Shown piece by piece: positions 16,805-25,062 of a DNA stretch of 64,000 bases (within the stretch, counting starts at the first letter, position 1; each line of letters starts with the position of its first letter). Made by a program: the position numbers and the translations under genes. Source of the stretch: Arthrobacter sp. H-02-3 (lineage in GTDB: Bacteria > Actinomycetota > Actinomycetes > Actinomycetales > Micrococcaceae); assembly GCF_003097355.1 (NCBI RefSeq), contig NZ_PYUI01000003.1, positions 280,339 to 344,338 of the forward strand, written 5' to 3'. The notes below the pieces were generated by a model. It saw nothing but the letters and a program-made list of their open reading frames with translations, had not been told where the DNA came from and ran no database searches.

Positions 16805-16820
16805 TTGTACATATGTATGA
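16805..16820. promoter_or_regulatory. Probable PucR operator 2
   Basis: TTGTACATATGTATGA contains the perfect 10-bp palindrome TACATATGTA and matches operator 1 at 13 of 16 positions. It lies in the 180-nt gap between the ureohydrolase and the permease, so the second half of the cluster probably has its own regulated promoter. Confidence 0.6.
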
Positions 16821-16955
16821 AGAGGTTTACGGCAACTGTTCAATCGCCGGATTCTCACTGTGACAAAAGTCACGAATGATTGATACAACAGATCCCGTGC
16901 TCGACGAAGTGCCGGGACAGAACAAAGAGGTTCCCATGTACTCCTGGAATGCATC

Positions 16956-18431
16956 ATGAGCGCTCGACCCACTCGCGCCACGGCTGACGTGCCCCGGCTC
17001 GAAGACAAGACCATTCAACCCATCCCTGCCGACGAGCGCCACGGCAAGGCCCGCGACCTTTTCACCATCTGGTTCGGTTCCAACATCATGATCATGACGA
17101 TCGTGACCGGTGGACTCGCGACCACGGTGTTCGGCCTCAGCTTTGTACCCGCCATCGTCGGAATCATCATTGGAAACCTCGTCGGCGGCATCTTCATGGC
17201 CCTGCATTCGGCACAGGGCCCGCAATTGGGCGTGGCGCAGATGATTCAGACCCGCGGGCAGTTCGGTTCGTACGGGGCGCTGCTGATCGTTGGCATCGTG
17301 GTGATCATGTACGTCGGATTCTTTGCAGCGAACCTCGTCTTTGGAGGCGAAGCGCTGGCCGCGGTCAGCCCGGGCATCAGTGTTGACGGAGGCATCATTG
17401 TCATTGGCGTCGTGAGTGTGGTTGCCACCATCTTCGGGTACCGGCTCATCCACGCCTATGCGCGCTTCCTGAGCATCGTGGCCGGCCTGGCGCTGGTGCT
17501 GGCTTTCGTCTGGATCCTGGCCGTCCACGGATTGCCGGCCAGCTTCCTGACCCAGGGGAACTTCAACTGGGTGGGCTTCATGGCCACCATCTCCGTCTCC
17601 GCCCTCTGGCAACTCGCCTACGCCCCCTACGTCTCGGACTACTCCCGCTACATGCCCCAGGGCACCGGCTCGGCCCCGGCGTTCTGGGCGTCCTACTCCG
17701 GCTGCGTCCTGGGAACACTCTTCCCGATGGTCCTGGGCGCCCTGGTGGGAACGCTCGCCATGACACTGATCACCGATGGCAGCGCCGTCGAAATAGTCGG
17801 GAGCCTCAGTGCCCTCCTTGGGCCATGGACCATGGTGGTCATCGGCATTTTCTGCCTCGGCGTTGCGGCGTCGAACGCCATGAATCTCTACTGCGGGGTG
17901 CTGTGCAGCCTCACCATCGGGCAGACGTTCAAGCCGGCCTGGCTGCCCCGCGCCAAGACCCGGACCATTACGGCGATCCTCCTCTTCACGCTCGCCCTCC
18001 TGATCTCCCTGTTCGCACGCGACAATTTCATCTTCTTCTACACGAACTTCCTCTCCTTCCTGATGTACGTCCTGGTTCCGTGGACGGCCATCAACCTGGT
18101 GGACTACTACCTGCTGCGTCACGGCGACTACAGGGTTGAAGACTTCTTCAAGCGCGACGGCGGAGTGTACGGAAGGTTCAACTGGATTGCGATCGGAGCC
18201 TATGTGGCCGGCGCGTTGATCCAGGTTCCGTTCTCGGCAACCGCGATGTTCACGGGCCCTGTCGCCGCAGCGATGAACGGCGTGGACCTCTCCTGGATTG
18301 TTGGCCTGGTGGTGGTTGCACCCCTCTACTACGTTGCGGCACGCGTGTTCCGGAAGACGCCGGATGGCGTTGCCGTCCCCTTTCAGTCGCCCGCATTCGC
18401 AACTGACCTGGTTGAGGCGCCGCAGACGTAA
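16956..18431 (+). CDS. NCS1-family permease (cytosine/purine permease type)
   Basis: The 491-residue protein has about twelve membrane helices and NCS1 hallmarks: FTIWFGSNIMIMTIVTGGLA in helix 1, IIIGNLVGGIFMALHSAQGP and APYVSDYSRYMP. NCS1 carriers import nucleobases, allantoin, hydantoins, thiamine and similar compounds by H+ or Na+ symport. Its position after a ureohydrolase suggests uptake of a guanidino- or ureido-type nitrogen compound, which is inference. The gene follows its own copy of the putative PucR operator. Confidence 0.88.
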   Translation: MSARPTRATADVPRLEDKTIQPIPADERHGKARDLFTIWFGSNIMIMTIVTGGLATTVFGLSFVPAIVGIIIGNLVGGIFMALHSAQGPQLGVAQMIQTRGQFGSYGALLIVGIVVIMYVGFFAANLVFGGEALAAVSPGISVDGGIIVIGVVSVVATIFGYRLIHAYARFLSIVAGLALVLAFVWILAVHGLPASFLTQGNFNWVGFMATISVSALWQLAYAPYVSDYSRYMPQGTGSAPAFWASYSGCVLGTLFPMVLGALVGTLAMTLITDGSAVEIVGSLSALLGPWTMVVIGIFCLGVAASNAMNLYCGVLCSLTIGQTFKPAWLPRAKTRTITAILLFTLALLISLFARDNFIFFYTNFLSFLMYVLVPWTAINLVDYYLLRHGDYRVEDFFKRDGGVYGRFNWIAIGAYVAGALIQVPFSATAMFTGPVAAAMNGVDLSWIVGLVVVAPLYYVAARVFRKTPDGVAVPFQSPAFATDLVEAPQT

Positions 18432-18512
18432 CGTCCACCCCGGGCATCTGCGGCCCGCACTCACACAAACTCCCGGCGCCGACATCGGCGCAGAAAACAA
18501 AGGCCAATTATC

Positions 18513-20015
18513 ATGACACTCACAGACATCAAGCAGTTCACAGTCCGACGCTCTTCCTCCGAGCAAAGCTGCGCCGGCATTTTGCCGCCCGCGGGGCACT
18601 TCATCGGTGGAACGTTTGTCCCCGGTTCCTCGACTCAGCTCATCGACGTCGTAGACCCCACCACGGAGCAGGTCATCACGTCAGTACAGGCCGGCACGGC
18701 TGCGGATGTGGACGTTGCGGTCGAGGCGGCCGTGGCGGCCCAGAAGTCCTGGGGCGCCACGACGCCGAAGGAACGGTCCGAGGTGCTCACGCTGATCGCC
18801 AACATCATTGAAGACAACCGTGAAGCATTCGAACTCATCGAGTCCGCCAACACCGGAAAACCGCGAACCGTCGCGGAGGACGATGTCTCCAGCGCCATCG
18901 ACACCTTCCGATTCATGGCCGGAGCTTCCCGCACGCTGACGTCTATGGCGGGCGGCGATTACGCCACCGGACACACCTCGGTCATCCTCAGGGAACCCGT
19001 CGGCGTCGTCGGCGTCATTACCCCTTGGAACTACCCGCTGCTGATGGCCGCGTGGAAGATCGCGCCCATCCTGGCCGCCGGAAACAGCATCGTCCTCAAG
19101 CCCTCCGAACAGACTCCCCTCTCGACACTGAAGCTGGCGGAACTTGTGGCTGGACGCATCCCCGATGGAATCCTCAACGTCGTGACGGGTCAAGGCCGAA
19201 CCGTTGGGCAGCGACTTGCCGAACACCCTGATATCGCCCTCATTGCGCTGACGGGGAGCGTCGTCAGCGGACAGGCGGTGGCGGAGACCGCGGGCAAGTC
19301 CGTTAAGCGCGTCCACCTCGAACTCGGCGGCAAGGCCCCTGTTGTGGTCTTCCCCGACGCCGACCTCCGCGCCGCCGCCGCCGGCGTGCGAAACGCCGGC
19401 TTCTGGAATGCCGGCCAGGACTGCGGCGCCGCCTGCCGCGTGCTGGTCCACGAATCCGTGGCTGAGGAGTTTACCGAGCACCTGGTGCGCGAAGTCGGCA
19501 CGCTCGTCGTCGGCGCCCCGGGCGCCGGGGACGACGTGGAAATCGGTCCCATGATTTCGCGCCCGCACTTCGAACGCGTGAAGGAATCACTTGCCGAGGC
19601 AAAGGATGCGGGTCTTCAGGTGGCCATCGGCGGCTCGGCACTGGAAGGTACCGGCTACTTCATTGAACCCACAGTGATCAGCAACGTGCCGGCCGGGGCC
19701 CATATCGCTACCCACGAAATCTTTGGTCCCGTCGTCACCATCGAGTCCTTCAGCACCACTGACGAGGCCATTACCCGGGCCAACGAGAGCCCCTACGGCC
19801 TTTCTGCCTCGGTGTGGACGCGGGATTCGAGCCTGTCGCTGAGCATTCCGAAGCAACTCGATTTCGGCACCGTCTGGGTCAATTCACACCTGGTGTTGGC
19901 CTGCGAGGTTCCGTGGGGCGGATTCAAAGGATCCGGCTATGGCCGCGACCTCTCACTCTATGCCCTGGACGATTACTCCCGGACCAAGCACGTCATGATC
20001 AACCACAGCGCGTGA
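18513..20015 (+). CDS. NAD(P)-dependent aldehyde dehydrogenase
   Basis: The 500-residue enzyme has the full ALDH architecture: PWNYPLLMAAWKIAPILAAG in the cofactor domain, the general-base Glu in LELGGKAP, and the nucleophile Cys in NAGQDCGAACR. Overall it is most like aminobutyraldehyde/betaine-aldehyde-type dehydrogenases. Between the permease and the FAD oxidase it probably oxidises an amino- or guanidino-aldehyde to the acid that the ureohydrolase then cleaves; this assignment is from context. ATG 18513 is the start, 81 nt after the permease. Confidence 0.88.
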   Translation: MTLTDIKQFTVRRSSSEQSCAGILPPAGHFIGGTFVPGSSTQLIDVVDPTTEQVITSVQAGTAADVDVAVEAAVAAQKSWGATTPKERSEVLTLIANIIEDNREAFELIESANTGKPRTVAEDDVSSAIDTFRFMAGASRTLTSMAGGDYATGHTSVILREPVGVVGVITPWNYPLLMAAWKIAPILAAGNSIVLKPSEQTPLSTLKLAELVAGRIPDGILNVVTGQGRTVGQRLAEHPDIALIALTGSVVSGQAVAETAGKSVKRVHLELGGKAPVVVFPDADLRAAAAGVRNAGFWNAGQDCGAACRVLVHESVAEEFTEHLVREVGTLVVGAPGAGDDVEIGPMISRPHFERVKESLAEAKDAGLQVAIGGSALEGTGYFIEPTVISNVPAGAHIATHEIFGPVVTIESFSTTDEAITRANESPYGLSASVWTRDSSLSLSIPKQLDFGTVWVNSHLVLACEVPWGGFKGSGYGRDLSLYALDDYSRTKHVMINHSA

Positions 20016-20043
20016 GCGTTGATACCAGCATCGGAGCTCAGCA

Positions 20044-21339
20044 ATGACCACCACGAATCATTCCCAGGCCGTGTCGTCGGCACGTGCGGCGACCCCGTCC
20101 GCTCCCTTCGGGACGGACGTCACGTGGACCAACTGGGGCGGAAACCAGAGCGCCACACCGGCCTTCACGGTCCGGCCCCGGAATGAACAAGAAGCGCTCG
20201 ACGCCGTCCGGTTCGCCATCCGCGAGGGCCTGCCCGTCCGCGCGGTCGGCTCAGGACATTCATCCTCTCCACTGGTTCAGACCGGCGGCGTCCTGATGGA
20301 CATGTCCGCACTCTCGGCCATCACCGGAACCGACCGCGGGCGGCGCCGCGCCAGGGCCCTGGCCGGCACCACCATCAACGCCTTCGGCGATCCGCTGTGG
20401 GAACAGGGGCTGGCACTGGGCAACCAGGGCGACATCGACAAGCAGCAGATCGCCGGCGCACTCGCGACCAGCACCCACGGCTCCGGAAAGAACCTGGGCA
20501 GTTTCTCCTCCGCCTTGCGCTGGGTCAGGCTGATCAACGGCTACGGCGAAATCGTCGAAATCGGTGAAGGGCAACTCCGCGAACTCAGGGCCGCCCAGGT
20601 CGCTTTGGGCACCCTCGGAATCTTCCTGGAGGTCGAACTGGCGGTCGAGGACCGCTATTACCTGCAGGAGGAGATTACGTATCCCACGTGGGCGGAGACC
20701 GCGGCAACCTGGCAGGCCGACATCGACGCGAACAGGCACTACTCGTTCCTCTGGTGCCCGGACAACGATTCATGTGAGCTCCTGGACCTCCCCGGTTCGC
20801 CTGACCAGAACATGGCGAACCGCAGCTACACGAAGCGGTACAACATCGCGCGGATCCAGGACGACCGTGAAGTTTCCCGCACGGAGGGTGCCCGGCTGGA
20901 CCGGTCGTACCGCATCTACCCGGGCGGGTTCACCACACAGTTCCATGAACTCGAGTACTTCGTTCCCAGCCACCACGGCCTGGAGGCCGTCGAAGCTGTC
21001 CAGGACCTGATCCGCACCAAGCATCCGGACCAGAAATACCCCGTTGAGGTCCGCTGGGTGAAGGCCGACCAAGGGTACATGTCCCAGTTCCAAGGGCGCG
21101 ACACCACCGTCATTACCCTGACCACTCAACCTGGAACTGACTACTGGCCTTTCTTCCGGGATGCAGATGCGCTGCTGCAGGAATTCGAGCCGCGTGCCCA
21201 CTGGGGCAAGATCCATTTCATGACGAGGAGCCGCTTGGAGCGTCTCTACCCGGAGCTCGACACCTTCATCCAGATACGCCGGGAGTTCGACCCCCGCGGA
21301 ATGTTCCTCAACGACCACACCCGCGCCCTCGTAGGCTAA
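20044..21339 (+). CDS. FAD-linked oxidase, aldonolactone/alditol oxidase type
   Basis: The 431-residue protein has an N-terminal PCMH-type FAD domain with AVGSGHSSSP, whose His is the usual covalent FAD attachment site in the gulonolactone/arabinonolactone/alditol oxidase family. It ends FDPRGMFLNDH, matching the conserved C-terminal motif. Family members oxidise a hydroxyl to an aldehyde or lactone with O2, giving H2O2. Next to an aldehyde dehydrogenase it could produce the aldehyde that enzyme consumes. The start ATG lies 28 nt after the aldehyde dehydrogenase, so the two are co-transcribed and end at a strong hairpin. Confidence 0.83.
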   Translation: MTTTNHSQAVSSARAATPSAPFGTDVTWTNWGGNQSATPAFTVRPRNEQEALDAVRFAIREGLPVRAVGSGHSSSPLVQTGGVLMDMSALSAITGTDRGRRRARALAGTTINAFGDPLWEQGLALGNQGDIDKQQIAGALATSTHGSGKNLGSFSSALRWVRLINGYGEIVEIGEGQLRELRAAQVALGTLGIFLEVELAVEDRYYLQEEITYPTWAETAATWQADIDANRHYSFLWCPDNDSCELLDLPGSPDQNMANRSYTKRYNIARIQDDREVSRTEGARLDRSYRIYPGGFTTQFHELEYFVPSHHGLEAVEAVQDLIRTKHPDQKYPVEVRWVKADQGYMSQFQGRDTTVITLTTQPGTDYWPFFRDADALLQEFEPRAHWGKIHFMTRSRLERLYPELDTFIQIRREFDPRGMFLNDHTRALVG

Positions 21340-21373
21340 ATCCACAAGCAGTTCACGCGCGCGCACAGCCAAA

Positions 21374-21408
21374 AGCACGAGGTGCGGACAAGGTCCGCAC
21401 CTCGTGCT
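21374..21408. terminator. Bidirectional intrinsic terminator
   Basis: AGCACGAGGTGCGGAC (21374-21389) pairs perfectly with 21393-21408 around a 3-nt loop, giving a 16-bp stem. A runs on the left and weak T-rich sequence on the right serve the convergent oxidase and 3-hydroxybenzoate hydroxylase genes. Confidence 0.85.
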
Positions 21409-21426
21409 CTTAACTTGGCCTAAACG

Positions 21427-22683
21427 TCAGGCGGAAATCCGCTCCGTCAGGCTCGAGCTGGCCGGGCGGACGGCCGGTACGCCGTCGCCGTCCTGGCCGT
21501 ACAGCCAGTCGTTGTACTGGAAGTCGTTGTCCTTCCGGCTCTTGAAGAGCAGGTTGCGCAGTGTCCGGGCCAGTCCGGACACGTGCCAGGATTCGCCCCA
21601 GACGCGGGCGGTGCGCTGGACCCGGGCCGTGCGGCCGGCGCGGATGTCATTGAACTCCTTGATCGCGCCGTCCCAGGCGTCCGGGTTGACGCCTTCCTGG
21701 GTGAAGACGGTGCCATTGGTGGCGTCCTGCAGCACGGCGGCGTCCTCGAGCGCCTGGCAGGCGCCCTGGGCGAGGTACTGGAGCATCGGGTGCGCGGCGT
21801 CGCCCATCAGCACCATCCGGCCGGCGACCCAGTTTTCGATCGGATCGCGGTCGTACATGGGCCAGCGGATGCCGGTGGCCAGGTTCTTGAGCGCTTCCTG
21901 AACTGCGGGGACACAATCCTTGTACGCGGCCTCCAGCTCGTCCACACCGCCGTACTGCTCTTCGCCGCGTTCAAACGAGGCGGACTTGAAGACGGCCACG
22001 GTGTTCAGCAGCTCGCCCTTGCGCAGCGGGTACTGCACGAGGTGGCAGTCGGGTCCGAGGTAGACGATGACGTCTTCGAGGTCGGCCTTGGGCGTGTTTT
22101 CGGTGATCGGGACGGTGCCGCGGTACGCGACGTAGGCCGAGGGGACGGGCTCATCGTTGGCCACGAGCGGACGCAGGGTGGACTTGAGTCCGTCGGCGCC
22201 GATTACGACGTCGGCCTCGTAGTCCACGCCGGCGGCGGTGTGGGCCACGCCGCGGCCGTTGACGGTTTCAACGCTCTCGACCATGACGTCGTTGACGAGC
22301 TTGACGCCCGCCGCCTCGCAGCCTTCGAGCAGGACCCGGTGCAGGTCGCTGCGGTGGATCACGACGTACGGCGCGCCGTAGCGTTCCTCGAATTCCCCGC
22401 CGAGGGTCTGGCGGGTGAGCTCCTCGCCGGTGACGGCGTCGCGGAAGACCAGGTGCCTGGGCTGGACGCCGATTTCCAGCGCCTTTTCCAGCAAGCCCCA
22501 GCGCCGCAGGACGCGGGAGGCGTTCGGGGCCATCTGCAGGCCCGCGCCGACCTCGCCGAATTCGGGGGCCCGCTCCACGAGGGTGACGTTGGCGCCGTTT
22601 TCACGCAGCGCGAGGGCTCCGGCCAGTCCGGCCATTCCCCCTCCGATGACGAGGACATCGGTGGACGTGGCGTGCTCAGACAT
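21427..22683 (-). CDS. 3-hydroxybenzoate 6-monooxygenase
   Basis: The 418-residue class A flavoprotein monooxygenase has the Rossmann FAD motif VIGGGMAGLAGALALRENG at the N-terminus, a central ADVVIGADGLKS (DG motif) and MVLMGDAAHPMLQYLAQGAC (GD motif). It should hydroxylate 3-hydroxybenzoate at C6 with NADH and O2 to give gentisate; this assignment rests on family resemblance plus the complete gentisate pathway alongside. The start overlaps the last 8 nt of the transporter gene (ATGTCTGA), indicating translational coupling. Transcription runs away from the IclR gene. Confidence 0.85.
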   Translation of the reverse strand: MSEHATSTDVLVIGGGMAGLAGALALRENGANVTLVERAPEFGEVGAGLQMAPNASRVLRRWGLLEKALEIGVQPRHLVFRDAVTGEELTRQTLGGEFEERYGAPYVVIHRSDLHRVLLEGCEAAGVKLVNDVMVESVETVNGRGVAHTAAGVDYEADVVIGADGLKSTLRPLVANDEPVPSAYVAYRGTVPITENTPKADLEDVIVYLGPDCHLVQYPLRKGELLNTVAVFKSASFERGEEQYGGVDELEAAYKDCVPAVQEALKNLATGIRWPMYDRDPIENWVAGRMVLMGDAAHPMLQYLAQGACQALEDAAVLQDATNGTVFTQEGVNPDAWDGAIKEFNDIRAGRTARVQRTARVWGESWHVSGLARTLRNLLFKSRKDNDFQYNDWLYGQDGDGVPAVRPASSSLTERISA

Positions 22684-24028
22684 TGCTTGCTCCTGTTGAT
22701 GTGAGTGAGGGTGAGGTTGAGAGTTTGGACTTGAGTTTGAGGCCGACGGCGGCCAGCAGTACCGCGGCGATGGCGGCTGCACCAGCGAAGGCGAGGAAAT
22801 TGGAATTGACGCCCAGTCCGGCGGCCAGCAGGAGGCCACCGATCTGGGGTGCGGCTACGGCGCCGATACGGCCCGTCCCCAGCGCCCAGCCCAGCGCGGT
22901 TCCGCGCAGGTGTCCGGGATAGTGGCTCGCGACGGCGGCGATGATGAGGCACTGCGTGCCGTGGGTGCCGACGCCGGCGAGGACCAGCATGAAGTAGACG
23001 ACGCCGACGGGCGGCCCGCTCACAAGAACCACGAGGGCTCCGGCAGCGACGGCGGCCGCGGCGATCGCCGTCGGGATCGGACCGAAGCGGGTGCCCGCCC
23101 AAGCCGTGATGACCGAGCCGGCCACCGCACCCAGGTTGAGGGCCAGTGCGAAGGTCAGGGCGGAGCCCAGGTTGTAGCCGGCCAGCTGCATGAGGTTCGG
23201 CAGCCAGGTGCCGAGGCCGTACCAGGCGAACAGGGTGGCGATCGTTGCCAGGGCGAACAGCACACTCACCCCCAGGTACGGGGCGCGGAGCAGGGAGGAG
23301 AAGCCGGACGGCTCGTTGACCGCATGCCCTTTCCCGGCGGCCTTGCGGGCGGCCCGGCCTGCGGCACCGGCCGGGTCCAGGGTCTCCGGAAGGTATTTCA
23401 CTCCGAGCGGCACCACGACCATCAGGGCGACCACGGCGACCAGGAACATGGACTCCCAGCCGAACGCGGGGATCAGCTGGATGCCGACGAGGGCGGCGAT
23501 GGATCCGCCGATCGGGACACCGGACATCATCAGGGTGGCGACGGTGGAGCGCCATTTGGGCGTGACGAGTTCGGCCACGAGCGCATTGGCCGAGGGCACC
23601 AGCCCGCCGAGTCCGATGCCGGCGAGGAGCCGCAGGACGCCGAAGACCGGGGCACTAGGCGCGAACGCGCAGAGGATCGTGAAGATCGAAAAAACGATGG
23701 CACAGCCCAGGATGGTCCGGCGGCGGCCCCACGAGTCGGCCATGCGTCCGGCGAAGATCGCCCCGATCATCATGCCGACGAAGGCCATGGAGCCGATCGT
23801 TCCGGCGGTGGCCTTATTCAGGCCCCATCCGGTCTCAGAAATCAGTGAGGACTGGACGGTGCCGTAGACGATGAGGTCGTAGCCATCGAAGACCACCAGG
23901 AGCCAGCAGACGAGGACGGCCGCTGCCGAGCCTTTGGAGAACCGTGATGCAGGCCCATCAGCGGTAGTGGGGCCGGGAAGACCCGGTGTCGGCCGCTCCG
24001 GCGCTGCAGCGGAAGGTGTGTGATTCAT
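22676..24028 (-). CDS. MFS aromatic acid:H+ symporter (AAHS family)
   Basis: The 450-residue protein has twelve predicted membrane helices. Helix 1 carries the AAHS signature VVFDGYDLIVYGTV with the two essential Asp residues, and loop 2-3 carries GRMADSWGRRRT. Such carriers (PcaK, BenK, GenK) import protonated aromatic acids; here probably 3-hydroxybenzoate or gentisate. It is the first gene of a two-gene operon with the hydroxylase and is divergent from the IclR gene, with an operator dyad about 42 nt from its start. Confidence 0.88.
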   Translation of the reverse strand: MNHTPSAAAPERPTPGLPGPTTADGPASRFSKGSAAAVLVCWLLVVFDGYDLIVYGTVQSSLISETGWGLNKATAGTIGSMAFVGMMIGAIFAGRMADSWGRRRTILGCAIVFSIFTILCAFAPSAPVFGVLRLLAGIGLGGLVPSANALVAELVTPKWRSTVATLMMSGVPIGGSIAALVGIQLIPAFGWESMFLVAVVALMVVVPLGVKYLPETLDPAGAAGRAARKAAGKGHAVNEPSGFSSLLRAPYLGVSVLFALATIATLFAWYGLGTWLPNLMQLAGYNLGSALTFALALNLGAVAGSVITAWAGTRFGPIPTAIAAAAVAAGALVVLVSGPPVGVVYFMLVLAGVGTHGTQCLIIAAVASHYPGHLRGTALGWALGTGRIGAVAAPQIGGLLLAAGLGVNSNFLAFAGAAAIAAVLLAAVGLKLKSKLSTSPSLTSTGASNV

Positions 24029-24069
24029 CCCACTACTGTCATGGAGATTGCAGACGAACAACAATACAA

Positions 24070-24084
24070 TTCTGATGTGCAGAA
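24070..24084. promoter_or_regulatory. Probable IclR operator 1 (TTCTG-N5-CAGAA)
   Basis: TTCTGATGTGCAGAA is an inverted repeat of 5-bp arms with a 5-nt spacer, in the MFS/IclR divergence and overlapping the possible GTG start of the IclR gene. The same arms and spacing recur at 24970-24984. Confidence 0.65.
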
Positions 24085-24898
24085 CAACCCGCCAGCCAAG
24101 TCCACCCGGAAGCCCGTCCAAAAGCGGCCGACCTATTCCATCGAGGCGGTGGACAATGCGCTGCAACTCCTGCAGCTGCTCCGCGACGGGGGCGCGCTGC
24201 GGCTCAAGGACGCCGCCGCCGAGCTCGGCGTAGCCCCCTCCACCGCCCACCGGCTCCTGGCGATGCTGGTCTACCGGGGCTTTGCCGTGCAGGATGAAAA
24301 CCGCCGCTATGTTCCCGGGGCGGCGATGGGGGTCGGGCCGGCGGGCCTGAGCTGGACCAGGCTCCTGCGCTCGCTCGCCCAGCCGCACATGGAGCTGCTC
24401 TCGGCGCAACTGAACGAGACCGTCAACCTTATGGTGCGGGTGGGCACCAAAGTGCGATTCCTGGCCACGGTGGAGGGGAACAACGTGTTGCGGGTTGGTG
24501 ACCGGCAGGGGACGGTCATGCCCGCCAACAAGACGTCGGGCGGCAAGGCCATGCTCGCCGAACTGGAACCCCACATGATCGACCAACTCTTTCGCAGCAA
24601 CAATGCCGAGATTGGCGGGGATACCATTCCCGCCGCGGAGTACCCGGCGTTCCTGCGCGAGCTTGAGTCCATCCGCGGCAACGGCTTCGCGGCCAATTTT
24701 GAGGGGACGGAGGAAGGGGTGAGTGCCCTCGGGATGGCCCTGCACAACCGGCACGGGCACGTCGTCGGCGCACTCAGCGTCGCCACTCCCTCGACCCGGT
24801 TCCGCCGGGTCTTCGACGCCGGACTCGTCCCCGCGCTGCGGGAAACCTGCCGGCAGCTGGAAATCGACATCGCGGCTAATCCGGCCGAGCCGGACTGA
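24077..24898 (+). CDS. IclR-family regulator of the gentisate pathway
   Basis: The protein of about 273 residues has an N-terminal winged helix (YSIEAVDNALQLLQLL, then LKDAAAELGVAPSTAHRLLAML) and the C-terminal IclR effector domain (NETVNLMVRVGTKVRFLATV, TSGGKAMLAEL, and ALGMALHNRHGHVVGALSVA). It sits between the transporter/hydroxylase operon and the ring-cleavage operon and probably controls both through TTCTG-N5-CAGAA sites. The start is uncertain: GTG 24077 gives a family-like N-terminus but lies inside operator 1, while ATG 24041 would extend it by 12 residues; neither has a clear SD. Confidence 0.85.
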   Translation: MQNNPPAKSTRKPVQKRPTYSIEAVDNALQLLQLLRDGGALRLKDAAAELGVAPSTAHRLLAMLVYRGFAVQDENRRYVPGAAMGVGPAGLSWTRLLRSLAQPHMELLSAQLNETVNLMVRVGTKVRFLATVEGNNVLRVGDRQGTVMPANKTSGGKAMLAELEPHMIDQLFRSNNAEIGGDTIPAAEYPAFLRELESIRGNGFAANFEGTEEGVSALGMALHNRHGHVVGALSVATPSTRFRRVFDAGLVPALRETCRQLEIDIAANPAEPD

Positions 24899-24969
24899 GT
24901 GCGCGCCGAGTGTGCGGCAGGGCACACAGCGGGGTACCCCGCCGGGCACCCGGGGGAACCATCCAAAAA

Positions 24970-24984
24970 TTCTGACTGGCAGAA
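24970..24984. promoter_or_regulatory. Probable IclR operator 2 (TTCTG-N5-CAGAA)
   Basis: TTCTGACTGGCAGAA repeats the arms and spacing of operator 1. It lies 79 nt upstream of the gentisate dioxygenase start, in the position expected to control the ring-cleavage operon. Confidence 0.65.
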
Positions 24985-25062
24985 TATGTTGGGGGTCACA
25001 CCTCCACATCCGTAGAGTCGAACTACGCCAAAGAACTGTTCTGACCTACCGAGGAGGCCCAC

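Noticed and set aside
16827..18599. A long open frame (590 codons) antisense to the NCS1 permease
   Set aside because: Its product is Asp/Glu/His/Gly-rich with no family features, as expected opposite a GC-rich membrane protein gene; the plus strand encodes a convincing permease.
22676..25009. An N-terminal extension of the aromatic-acid transporter to 777 residues
   Set aside because: The extra residues run through the IclR gene in antisense and show no similarity; the AAHS protein starts naturally at 24028.
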